From IMG/VR virus record IMGVR_UViG_3300003323_000233, positions 1 through 36,745 of that record: DNA of 36,745 nt, one strand, 5' to 3'. Position 1 is the stretch's first letter. Every line of letters begins with the position of its first letter. Both the position numbers and the translations under genes were made by a program. This DNA is from a virus. This document shows positions 14,135 through 22,101 of this stretch, piece by piece. The notes beneath the pieces are model-generated. The model searched no databases, had not been told where the DNA came from, and was given only the letters and a program-made list of their open reading frames with translations.

Positions 14135-15678
14135 GCGACGACAGGGCGATATATCTGATTGATCTCAAGGATCTATTTTCAAACAAACTGGACATTGCAG
14201 CCAGGAAAATGGACGCCTTTGATAAAAAGGCCGGTAAGATTGGAGGGCCCGGATCTGGCTTGTCTGGATTCGCCGGAATGATCACCCGTAACCTTGGATG
14301 GGCCACACTAATTGCAGGCGCGGCCGCCGGCACGAAAGAACTATCGAAACTTGGTGCCGCATTTGAACAGACCCGTATCTCCTATCAGGTAATGGTCGGA
14401 TCAGTTAAAGGCGGAAACCAGCTTTTAGCCCAAATAAAGGACTTCGCGGAGAAAACTCCATATATGTTCGGCGATGTGTCAGAGGCAGGGAAACTTCTTT
14501 TGAATTATGGTGTAAGCGCTCACAAAGTCCTGCCTACGTTAAAAATGCTCGGCGATGTAGCGGCCGGTAATGCTGAAAAACTGCATTTACTGACCCTTGC
14601 GTACAGCCAGATTCAGGCTACCGGCCGACTAATGGGTCAAGATCTTTTACAGTTGGTTAACTCGGGATTCAATCCATTAAAGATTATCTCCGAAAAAACC
14701 GGCGTATCCATGAAGGATCTAAAAAAGAAAATGGAGGATGGCGCGATTTCAGCCCGGGATGTGGAGCGCGCTTTCAAGATTGCTACCCAGGCGGGGGGAT
14801 TGTTCTATCAAATGACCGAAAAGCAATCACAGACCTTTGGAGGCCGCCTGTCGACGTTTTTTGACAAACTGGAAGCTAAGGCCACCGCATTAGGTGAAGT
14901 GCTTAACGCGGCGTTTGGGCCGGTTCTGGACAAGGTTAATAAGGCGCTGGACAACCTGGATAAAACCGACACACAAAAGAAGGTTGACGACTACAAAAAA
15001 GCCACCCAGGAACGTGGTAAGATCCTGGCGATGTATCAGAACCTTTTGGAGTACAACGGTTCAAAAAGCCCATTTGCGCAAGCTGCAGCGAAAACCCTGG
15101 AACAACAATTAGTAGAGGAATTCCCGCAGTTTGCTAAATCATTTGTTAATGGCAAAGCGGTTGGATTATCCGGCTCTAAGATACAATCATACTTAAAAGG
15201 CACTCAAGGACTCGACCGACAGTCGGTTCTAAAATCTATCGATAAAGATATCCAGGACAAGGTCTACATGATAGACAATCTCCAAAAGTTATTAGCGCAA
15301 AAAAACGGTGAAATGACACAAAAGGAGGTTCTTAAAGCCCAGGAATCTATCCAGGAATTTATCGACCAACAAAAGGAGTTGATCAAAACCCGCAACGAGT
15401 TAACAAAGAATACTCCAGGAAAAGGGTTTTTATCCTCTGCTTTCAGTAACGACGGTAAATTCGACTTTCAGAAGCCGGGAGGAGCGGGAAAGAAAGGCGA
15501 CAAAGTAGACGGTGAAGTCCGGAGCGGGGGGATTAAAAATATAACGATCAACATCACCCAATTAGTCGGCGAAATTAATTTCGAAAGCCTGAACAACTTG
15601 AGTGAAAATCAAGCCGTCCAAATCGTAGAACAAGCCCTTTTAACAGCTGTTAACGATGCAAATTTAGCCGTACCATGA
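14131..15678 (+). CDS. Tape measure protein
   Basis: This 515-residue protein sets tail length and lies inside the tube. The N-terminal domain (residues about 70-250) is the typical tape measure segment: EQTRISYQVMVGSVKGGNQ, KTPYMFGDVSEAGKLLLNYG, LTLAYSQIQATGRLMGQDL, LLQLVNSGFNPLKII. It is followed by helical, coiled-coil-like sequence (about 270-430) and a strand-rich end (GIKNITINITQLVGEINF). At about 1.5 angstroms per residue it suggests a short tail of under 80 nm, by the usual rule. Its start overlaps the frameshift-product stop (ATGA), and its end overlaps the next gene (ATGA). Confidence 0.87.
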   Translation: MSDDRAIYLIDLKDLFSNKLDIAARKMDAFDKKAGKIGGPGSGLSGFAGMITRNLGWATLIAGAAAGTKELSKLGAAFEQTRISYQVMVGSVKGGNQLLAQIKDFAEKTPYMFGDVSEAGKLLLNYGVSAHKVLPTLKMLGDVAAGNAEKLHLLTLAYSQIQATGRLMGQDLLQLVNSGFNPLKIISEKTGVSMKDLKKKMEDGAISARDVERAFKIATQAGGLFYQMTEKQSQTFGGRLSTFFDKLEAKATALGEVLNAAFGPVLDKVNKALDNLDKTDTQKKVDDYKKATQERGKILAMYQNLLEYNGSKSPFAQAAAKTLEQQLVEEFPQFAKSFVNGKAVGLSGSKIQSYLKGTQGLDRQSVLKSIDKDIQDKVYMIDNLQKLLAQKNGEMTQKEVLKAQESIQEFIDQQKELIKTRNELTKNTPGKGFLSSAFSNDGKFDFQKPGGAGKKGDKVDGEVRSGGIKNITINITQLVGEINFESLNNLSENQAVQIVEQALLTAVNDANLAVP

Positions 15679-16229
15679 GCAAAGTATTGATACCACGCGA
15701 ACCACCATTTATTATTCCTGCCGGCGGAATTCAAAACGTTGCGCGGTTTCTGCCGTCATTGCCTGCAGATCCGACCGACGACACGATTGCCACGTCGTAC
15801 CTCGGCACACCTATTTACGCAAACCTTATTTTTAACGCCGATCCAGACACACCAGAAAATGCCGACTTGGTTCTGGATACGGTTTTAATGCAGGTTGACA
15901 TTCCTAAAAATGTGATAATGACCCCGATTTCGGGCCGCGATGGGACTGTTAAGGAGTATATTAACCGTGGTGATTATGAGATCATGATCGAGGGGAAAAT
16001 TGTCTCCCCATTCCCGTATGTGTATCCAAAGGATTTAGCGATAGCCTTGAACAATTTATTGAATCTGCCGAAATCACTGGAAGTGAGTTCGAGTTTTTTG
16101 CAGATTTTTTCTATTCACAATATCGTGGTTTTGCGCGCCAGAATCATGGAGCAATACGCCACAAGGAACGAGATACCGTTTTTAATTACCGCCGTGTCCG
16201 ACGATCCGATTGAACTAAGGGAATTGTAA
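15675..16229 (+). CDS. Probable baseplate/hub protein
   Basis: This 184-residue protein lies between the tape measure and the hub protein. It resembles an uncharacterised family found in Bacteroidota phage tail clusters at this same place; I cannot give a family number with certainty. Features are a proline-rich N-terminus, a middle with LVLDTVLMQVDIPKNVIMTPISGRDGTVKEY, then DYEIMIEGKIV and a helical YPKDLAIALNNLL. The segment KNVIMTPISGRDGTVKEY recalls baseplate proteins that carry an I-x-G-R-x-G-T-V-K-E sequence. By position it could correspond to the LysM-less tail initiator (Mu gpN/T4 gp53 type). Confidence 0.5.
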   Translation: MSKVLIPREPPFIIPAGGIQNVARFLPSLPADPTDDTIATSYLGTPIYANLIFNADPDTPENADLVLDTVLMQVDIPKNVIMTPISGRDGTVKEYINRGDYEIMIEGKIVSPFPYVYPKDLAIALNNLLNLPKSLEVSSSFLQIFSIHNIVVLRARIMEQYATRNEIPFLITAVSDDPIELREL

Positions 16230-17215
16230 TGTTATTAGTATTAAAAAATATTACCACGTTAGATTCTTTCACGTTCGATTTTTTAACCGAACTCGAGTTC
16301 ACGCAGTCGGTCGAAAAATTAACCACGTTGGGCTCGTTGATCATCCCAAAAAAACTACAGTACAAAAGAAACGGGCAAATAATCACCAATGTGATCGAGG
16401 GAAAGGATCCGTTATTCAAACGCGGGACACCGGTTACTATTTCAGCTGGATACGATTCAACGGTTAACCAGATCTTCAAAGGATTTGTTTCGGATGTCAT
16501 TCCGCGATTGCCTCTCGAGTTCAGTATTCAAGACGAAATGTTTAAACTCAAACAGGTAACCATTTCCAATTACTCAAAAAATAACCTGACCCTTAAACAG
16601 CTGTTAACCGACATACTCCCAAGTGGGTATAAATTCAACGCGCTGGATGTTAATCTCGGTTGGTTCAGGATCAAGCGGAGCAATGTGGTTGCTGTTTTCG
16701 AGCACCTACGGACTCATTACGGATTAACCTGTAATTTCAGAAATGGGGTTTTGTACGCCGGATTAAGGTACATAACGACTAACCCACTGGAATTAAACAT
16801 CCATGAATTTGAGTTCGAAAAAAACATTATAGACGACTCCAAACTCATCTATAATCGGGAGGACGATGTGCTGATAAAGTTAAAGGCAATTTCCATAGAC
16901 GGTAAAAATCACAAGATTGAAACCGAGGTTGGTGACACTGACGGGGATCAACGGACAATGTATTTCTATGGGCTTGGTCTGGCTGATTTGAAGAAAATAG
17001 CCGCCGAAAACCTATCAAAAATGAAGTATGAAGGGTTTTTTGGTAGCTTTGATACGTTTTTATTACCCAAAGTTGTTCCGGGTGACGCGGTTAGAATGAT
17101 TAACAAGCGACTCCCGGAAAAGAATGGGGTTTATCTTGTAAAAGAAGTTACTACCAGGATAGGGCCCAACATTGGAGGCCGACAAACTATTCACTTAGAC
17201 CGTAAGGTGGCATGA
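16229..17215 (+). CDS. Baseplate hub protein (gpD/gp27-like)
   Basis: This 328-residue protein is the probable hub that joins tube and spike (P2 gpD / Mu gp44 / T4 gp27 type). The sequence follows the hub order: an N-terminal beta domain (FDFLTELEFTQSVEKLTTLGS), RGTPVTISAGYDSTVNQIFKGFVSDVIP (a gp27-like strand set), LTLKQLLTDILPSGY, an alpha/beta part with AVFEHLRTHYGLTCNFRNGVLYAG, and a C-terminal beta domain (KVVPGDAVRMINKRLPEKNGVYLVKEV). It starts at the last base of the previous stop (TAATG) and ends as ATGA with the spike gene. Confidence 0.72.
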   Translation: MLLVLKNITTLDSFTFDFLTELEFTQSVEKLTTLGSLIIPKKLQYKRNGQIITNVIEGKDPLFKRGTPVTISAGYDSTVNQIFKGFVSDVIPRLPLEFSIQDEMFKLKQVTISNYSKNNLTLKQLLTDILPSGYKFNALDVNLGWFRIKRSNVVAVFEHLRTHYGLTCNFRNGVLYAGLRYITTNPLELNIHEFEFEKNIIDDSKLIYNREDDVLIKLKAISIDGKNHKIETEVGDTDGDQRTMYFYGLGLADLKKIAAENLSKMKYEGFFGSFDTFLLPKVVPGDAVRMINKRLPEKNGVYLVKEVTTRIGPNIGGRQTIHLDRKVA

Positions 17216-17724
17216 GCAATATTGCGGAACTTATAAAACAACTGGCAGGACAAAATGACGAATTTTCGGAGATATATGCTGTCCCGTGTACGGTTAAGTC
17301 TTACGACGGTAGCGCCAAAACTTGCGTTTGTTCACCATCCAACGGAGACGCGGATTTGATAGATGTTCGCCTACAGGCAGACGACGGAAACAGTTTTTAC
17401 GTGGTTCCTCGGGTGGGCAGCGCTGTAATGGTTCAGCCGATCAACAACATGACCGGGTTTATTGTGATGTTTTCACAAGTGGAATCCATTCAGTTTTTGG
17501 ACGGATCATTCGGAGGACTAACCAAAACCCAGGAATTAAAAACGCAGCTGGACAAAACCAATGAAGTGATTAACGCGATTGTTAACTCTCTGCAAAACTG
17601 GACGCCAGTGTCCAACGATGGCGGCGCGGCGTTAAAAACTTATTTTGCGACTCAAATATCAGGAAAAACGATCGGTGATTATTCTGGCATCGAAAACGGT
17701 AAAATAACACATGGTGACATTTGA
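17212..17724 (+). CDS. Baseplate spike protein, OB-fold (gpV/gp45-like)
   Basis: This 170-residue protein fits the tail-tip spike family (P2 gpV, Mu gp45). Residues 20-85 form an OB-like beta barrel (VPCTVKSYDGSAKTCVCSP, LIDVRLQADDGNSFYVVPRVGSAVMV), including the family's P-x-V-G-S-x-V-M-V segment, and are followed by a helical and then a short beta C-terminus. It lies directly between the hub and the gp25-like wedge, as in other contractile tails. It would pierce the outer membrane on contraction. No metal-binding HxH tip motif was seen. Confidence 0.65.
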   Translation: MSNIAELIKQLAGQNDEFSEIYAVPCTVKSYDGSAKTCVCSPSNGDADLIDVRLQADDGNSFYVVPRVGSAVMVQPINNMTGFIVMFSQVESIQFLDGSFGGLTKTQELKTQLDKTNEVINAIVNSLQNWTPVSNDGGAALKTYFATQISGKTIGDYSGIENGKITHGDI

Positions 17725-18043
17725 CATTTTATTAAGCGATAACGAGGAATTACAAGCCACACCGAGCGGGGATTTTGTTTGTGGTGATTGCTCCAATAAG
17801 TATATAAAATATATCGTCCTGGCCGCTCCGGGGGCTTATAAAGCTACGCCAAATTGCGGGGTGGGTATTTATCAGTTTGTGAACGCGAATTCGTCACCAG
17901 CTCAAATTGAGCGCGCGATCCGCCTACAGCTGGAAAACGATGTATTCAAACGGCCAAGAATCAACACGGATAATTTTCCGGTAATTTATATCGACAGGGT
18001 ACAAATCACTTTAAACAATGGCTCAAATAACTCTACCGCGTGA
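17711..18043 (+). CDS. Baseplate wedge protein (gp25/gpW-like)
   Basis: This 110-residue protein resembles the T4 gp25 / P2 gpW lysozyme-like wedge family, small proteins that sit at the sheath base. Supporting sequence is KYIVLAAPGAYKATPNCGVGIYQFVN (with the conserved P-x-x-G-V/I-G), followed by SSPAQIERAIRLQLENDVFKRPRI and a last strand FPVIYIDRVQITLN. It follows the spike with a 14-base overlap and overlaps the next gene by 26 bases. The partner J-like wedge protein is far upstream at 6539, which is unusual. Confidence 0.65.
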   Translation: MVTFDILLSDNEELQATPSGDFVCGDCSNKYIKYIVLAAPGAYKATPNCGVGIYQFVNANSSPAQIERAIRLQLENDVFKRPRINTDNFPVIYIDRVQITLNNGSNNSTA

Positions 18044-18326
18044 TCCTTGGAAGGTTCGCCAAGACCAAAATATTTACGATTTAGCCATCCAGATTTATGG
18101 TGATATTGAGAGTCTGGCGAAGGTTATTTTCCAGCTGGATAACCTCGCAGACCCACCAACTGGATCATTAATCGAAACGGAGTTTACCGACAATTTCCTC
18201 GCCAACAATTTGTTTAACAAAAAATTGGTGGCAACTTCGCAATCGGAACTCATGCTAACAGTTGATTCCGACACAATAACGGCCGACGAAACAGATATAA
18301 CGGCCGACCAAACCATAACCGTTTAA
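18018..18326 (+). CDS. LysM-like baseplate protein (tail protein X type)
   Basis: This 102-residue protein begins with a LysM-like segment: RQDQNIYDLAIQIYGDIESL, then KVIFQLDNLADPP, the pattern of tail protein X/gp53 baseplate proteins that bind the wedge or the tube tip. The C-terminal end holds two copies of a seven-residue unit (ITADETD and ITADQTI), encoded by direct repeats of ATAACGGCCGAC at 18276 and 18297. It is probably the last structural baseplate gene. It overlaps the gp25-like gene by 26 bases. The family call is moderate. Confidence 0.5.
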   Translation: MAQITLPRDPWKVRQDQNIYDLAIQIYGDIESLAKVIFQLDNLADPPTGSLIETEFTDNFLANNLFNKKLVATSQSELMLTVDSDTITADETDITADQTITV

Positions 18327-18328
18327 CC

Positions 18329-18565
18329 ATGGAACACTTCAATTTTGACAATTTCCTGAAAGGCCCTGTAATGACGCTCGCAGGCCTGCTTATCATGAGC
18401 CACGCATATTACGGATGGTACATGGATGCCCTTACTAATTGGCAGGCTGGCGGTGCCGCTATGGCCGGTCTTGCGCTTATGTTTTTAAAGGATGAGTTCC
18501 CGTCCTTGTTGAAGGAATTTGCAAAATCCCTGATTGACAAGTTCAAAGGAGGCCCACAAAAATGA
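18329..18565 (+). CDS. Small membrane protein, holin candidate
   Basis: This 78-residue protein has two hydrophobic segments (about residues 12-32, GPVMTLAGLLIMSHAYYGWYM, and 38-53, WQAGGAAMAGLALMFL) and a charged C-terminus (FAKSLIDKFKGGPQK), the layout of small class II holins. It sits between the baseplate genes and the secreted fibre genes, not with the lysis genes, so it could instead be a membrane or tail-associated protein. Its stop overlaps the next start (ATGA). No family is recognised. Confidence 0.5.
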   Translation: MEHFNFDNFLKGPVMTLAGLLIMSHAYYGWYMDALTNWQAGGAAMAGLALMFLKDEFPSLLKEFAKSLIDKFKGGPQK

Positions 18566-19494
18566 AAAGACTGTTATTTTTGCTCGTTTGGCTATTTCCA
18601 TTGTTGGTCAATGGACAACAGCAAACTATAAACGTAGGCACCTCCGCCAATGATCATACAGGCGATCCGCTCCGCGATGCGTTCGTAAAGGTTAACCATA
18701 ACTTTACTGAATTATACAGCGGCGCCGGATCATCGAATTATACCGGCACCTCCCCAACGACTACCACAGTAGGCGGACTTCCGGCGGGATCTGACATTTC
18801 CAGCCATTCGATTTCCTCGATTTTACAGTCGATTTTGTGTCCTTACATTAACCCAACGTTCAGTTCGTTTTCGATTAACGTTAGCCCAACTGTCGAGGTT
18901 GGAACGGGTATTTCTTTATCAAAAACAGCCACCTGGAATATTGTTCTTGGTAGTGGAACCGTGGCTTTGTGCGACCTACTGGATGTGACAGCCGGAACGA
19001 CGTTGCTAACAAACACACCCAACGACGGAACGCAATCATTTACAGCCACAACGATCACACTAAACACCAATGGCGCCACACAAACGTGGAGAATGGTGGG
19101 ACACAACACGACCCCGGCTGGTGATTTTAATTCGAGTAATTATGTAGTAACATCCAGATTCTACCGGTTTTGGGATGCCGTCAGCGCATCGCCAACCAAT
19201 TCAGTCACGATAAGGGCGTATTCAAATAGCGCTTTTCATTCAGGCGCATCCACGTTTACGCTCGTAACCGGGACAAGTTTAACCAAATTCGTGGTGGCGC
19301 TTCCGCCGGGTGTAACAATAGCCTCGGTGTTTGATCAAACGGTAAACTCATTTGTAACCGGGGATTATGCTTTAACCGGAACCGTTAACGTGGTGGACGC
19401 TGGCGGCACTAATCGAGCATACAATATTTACGAAATGAACATCGTAACCCCGTATAGTTCATCACACAATCACGTCGTAACCACTACAAACTAA
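18562..19494 (+). CDS. Secreted fibre-like protein with Sec signal peptide
   Basis: This 310-residue protein has a clear signal peptide: residues 1-18 (MKRLLFLLVWLFPLLVNG) followed by Q19, matching the Bacteroidota Q-type cleavage. Right after it comes INVGTSANDHTGDPLRDAF and a V-N-x-N-F-x-E-L-Y segment, a motif common near the N-terminus of phage fibre and structural proteins. The remainder is T/S/N/G-rich beta-type sequence. A tail fibre with an export signal is unexpected, since virions assemble in the cytoplasm. It could be exported and act at the surface, or be added to virions after lysis. It overlaps the holin candidate (ATGA) and is 2 bases from the next gene. Confidence 0.6.
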   Translation: MKRLLFLLVWLFPLLVNGQQQTINVGTSANDHTGDPLRDAFVKVNHNFTELYSGAGSSNYTGTSPTTTTVGGLPAGSDISSHSISSILQSILCPYINPTFSSFSINVSPTVEVGTGISLSKTATWNIVLGSGTVALCDLLDVTAGTTLLTNTPNDGTQSFTATTITLNTNGATQTWRMVGHNTTPAGDFNSSNYVVTSRFYRFWDAVSASPTNSVTIRAYSNSAFHSGASTFTLVTGTSLTKFVVALPPGVTIASVFDQTVNSFVTGDYALTGTVNVVDAGGTNRAYNIYEMNIVTPYSSSHNHVVTTTN

Positions 19495-19496
19495 AC

Positions 19497-22100
19497 ATGA
19501 AAAAATTACTCTTTTTAATCTTTGCATTCGTAGCAATTTCAGCAACGGCGCAAACCGCTTTTGAGTATCCGCATCCTTACCGAAACATGGCGCCAACGCC
19601 GAATCCGGGAGATTATTACCTATACGATCAGAGCACAAAAGCGCCTTATACATCAACATCGGATGTGATCACAAAAATCCCGTTGTCTCTCCGTTATGTG
19701 AACATGGTCGTAAGTGTAAACGGATTGCTTTACCAGTTCTATCCAACGACTGCTGACGCTGATCTAAAAATATTCATTCCAAAACTTTACACCTCTGCAG
19801 GCTCCAACACAGACGGAACGATGGATCAAAATTCCATCACCACCGCATTGTCTGGCAAACAATCAACCTTAATAAGCGGGACTAACATAAAAACGATTAA
19901 TGGGAATTCAATCCTTGGAAGCGGCGATTTATCAATATCTGGCGGCGGCTCTGGTGCTGTAAATAGTGGCACATCTAATCAGATAGCTTATTACGCATCG
20001 AGCGGAACCACAGTTTCAGGAACCAACGCGCTACCGAGCAGCACAACCGCAACAACACAAGCCATTGGAGACGCCTCTACCAAAATAGCAACCGATGAGT
20101 TCGTTTCAACAGCAATAAACGGAGGAACATTGCCGACAATTACCGGGCTTAACATGAAAATCGTATCCGATGGAAATAGCAACTCCGTGGGCTACAATCT
20201 GCCGGCCGGTCAAGATTATCCTACGCAAGTATATAATGCATTGGGAGGTTCAGGTGCTGGATATTCGATAGCAAACTTCGGCGTAAGCGGGCAGACCACG
20301 CAAGACATGCAGGCCGATGCCGTTTCACAGATCGACGCTGCATATAATGGATCTAAAACCAGAAATTTTCTTTTCGCTTGGGAGGTCGAAAACGACATCT
20401 ATGTAAACAGTGTATCGGGCTCTACCGCAGCGACCAACATGCTTAACTATTGGTCTGGAAGAAAAACTGCCGGGTATTATGTTATCGGCGCAACCTCTCC
20501 GCTACGAGGGAATAATTTACTTGTAAATAGTAGAATCAAAACTGCTAACACTGCGCTGCTCGCAGGGACAAGTAACTACAATGCTATTATCGATATTCCG
20601 TCCATTCCGATGTTATCTAATACGCGCGCGTCAGGTTTTCAGTCGGATTTGACTCATTTCACATATAGCGGCGTTCTCGCGCTGCGGGATGCCTATGTCT
20701 CAAAAGTTCGTGCGTCACTAAGCCAACAGGACTATACGCCGCCAAATTTTGTAAGCTGGAACGGAAATGCTCCTGATAGAGGTATGATTGTCGGCCCTAC
20801 AAATTCTAATGCGCTTTCGTTCATAACAAACGGAAAGATCAGAGCAGAGGTAACGCCAAACGGAAGCCTTACAAGCGTTGGGGATGTTACCGCGGTTAAT
20901 GGACTGGGGATAGGTTTAACCGTGAATCCTGGCCTCACAGCATCAGCGAACAATGATAATTTAATGACCGCACTTTTCAAGCCTGCATATTTTGATAAAA
21001 ATGGCAAAACAGGCATAGTAAAAGATATTGTTCAATTCAGAGATTCAGCAGATGTCATTCAATCTCGTTGGGATGATAGAGGACGTTTCTTTCTACAGCC
21101 TACGTTCACAGCACTCAATAACAATGATCAAGGGTCTATAATGACCGGAACAACAACGGGTTATTCATCAGGAACATTTACCGCTTTATCAATAGCACCA
21201 AATCACAACTATGCCGGCAATTCTACCCGCTTTACAGCTGTCGATATCTCACCTACCGCAAACCGTGGCTCTTACACCGGCACGGTAACAACCGTTCTAA
21301 AAGTAAATTCTGGAGCGTTTGTGACATCACTTGACAAAGCTGTGGAAATAGACGCTAATGACGGAGTTGGCCTTTATATAAATCACGGGGGTAGTACATA
21401 TGCCGCAAACATTTCCTCCAGTACTTCGGGTACGATTGCGGCAATAGGTGGCACAAACGGATCTGCATTGGCATTGAATTGCTACAAAATAGATGGAACC
21501 GGCCAAACCGCATTATTTCAAAATCTTACCGGGTTAAATGCATCATCATCAATACCAATAATAACATTATCTCGCCCGGTGTCCCTTAGCAATGGTGGCG
21601 GGATAGCCTTGCCTTATCAAATTGGATCTTCAACTGGCTCACTTAGAACAGCTGGTCAATCATCCGCCTATTGGATAGACAATACTAATACTTCTGAAAC
21701 TGGCGGCATGAAATGGGAAACCATGCAGTCAGGCACCTTATCAGAAGGAATGAAGTTGGAGGGGAAAAACTTAACTGTAGATGGAACGATCACAGCATCT
21801 GGTGGATCGTACATCATTCCAACGTCACAGGCTGGTGGGCGAAATTTAACAGCATCAGATAATGGTACTTTGATTGTAACATCAAATTCAAGTCCGATCA
21901 GCATCACAATTCCAACAGGACTAACGACCGGATTCAATTGTAAAGTGGCTCAAGGAAATTCCGGAGCGGTAACCGTTTCAGGGGCAGGAGGCACAACCGT
22001 AACCGGTGGATCCTCCGGGACTGCCATCACAATAAACGCCGGTGATATTGTAGAGATCTACTGCACCGGCACAAATACCTACCTAATTAACCTACACTAA
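19497..22100 (+). CDS. Secreted tail fibre with SGNH-esterase domain
   Basis: This 867-residue protein is the largest in the genome. Residues 1-18 (MKKLLFLIFAFVAISATA) are a signal peptide with Q19 after the cut. Residues about 118-150 (ISGTNIKTINGNSILGSGDL) are a common fibre motif. Residues about 220-400 form an SGNH/GDSL hydrolase: SDGNSNS (nucleophile S228), NFGVSGQT (G262), WEVEND (N299), and DLTHF (D384 and H387), the four blocks in order. The rest is beta-rich fibre sequence with a C-terminal domain of short G/T/N repeats. It probably removes acyl groups from a surface polysaccharide. Export signals on a fibre are unusual. Confidence 0.68.
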   Translation: MKKLLFLIFAFVAISATAQTAFEYPHPYRNMAPTPNPGDYYLYDQSTKAPYTSTSDVITKIPLSLRYVNMVVSVNGLLYQFYPTTADADLKIFIPKLYTSAGSNTDGTMDQNSITTALSGKQSTLISGTNIKTINGNSILGSGDLSISGGGSGAVNSGTSNQIAYYASSGTTVSGTNALPSSTTATTQAIGDASTKIATDEFVSTAINGGTLPTITGLNMKIVSDGNSNSVGYNLPAGQDYPTQVYNALGGSGAGYSIANFGVSGQTTQDMQADAVSQIDAAYNGSKTRNFLFAWEVENDIYVNSVSGSTAATNMLNYWSGRKTAGYYVIGATSPLRGNNLLVNSRIKTANTALLAGTSNYNAIIDIPSIPMLSNTRASGFQSDLTHFTYSGVLALRDAYVSKVRASLSQQDYTPPNFVSWNGNAPDRGMIVGPTNSNALSFITNGKIRAEVTPNGSLTSVGDVTAVNGLGIGLTVNPGLTASANNDNLMTALFKPAYFDKNGKTGIVKDIVQFRDSADVIQSRWDDRGRFFLQPTFTALNNNDQGSIMTGTTTGYSSGTFTALSIAPNHNYAGNSTRFTAVDISPTANRGSYTGTVTTVLKVNSGAFVTSLDKAVEIDANDGVGLYINHGGSTYAANISSSTSGTIAAIGGTNGSALALNCYKIDGTGQTALFQNLTGLNASSSIPIITLSRPVSLSNGGGIALPYQIGSSTGSLRTAGQSSAYWIDNTNTSETGGMKWETMQSGTLSEGMKLEGKNLTVDGTITASGGSYIIPTSQAGGRNLTASDNGTLIVTSNSSPISITIPTGLTTGFNCKVAQGNSGAVTVSGAGGTTVTGGSSGTAITINAGDIVEIYCTGTNTYLINLH

Positions 22101-22101
22101 A

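Noticed and set aside
18276-18308. A tandem repeat array or CRISPR-like repeat
   Set aside because: There are only two copies of a 12-base unit 21 bases apart, inside a coding region, giving a seven-residue protein repeat.
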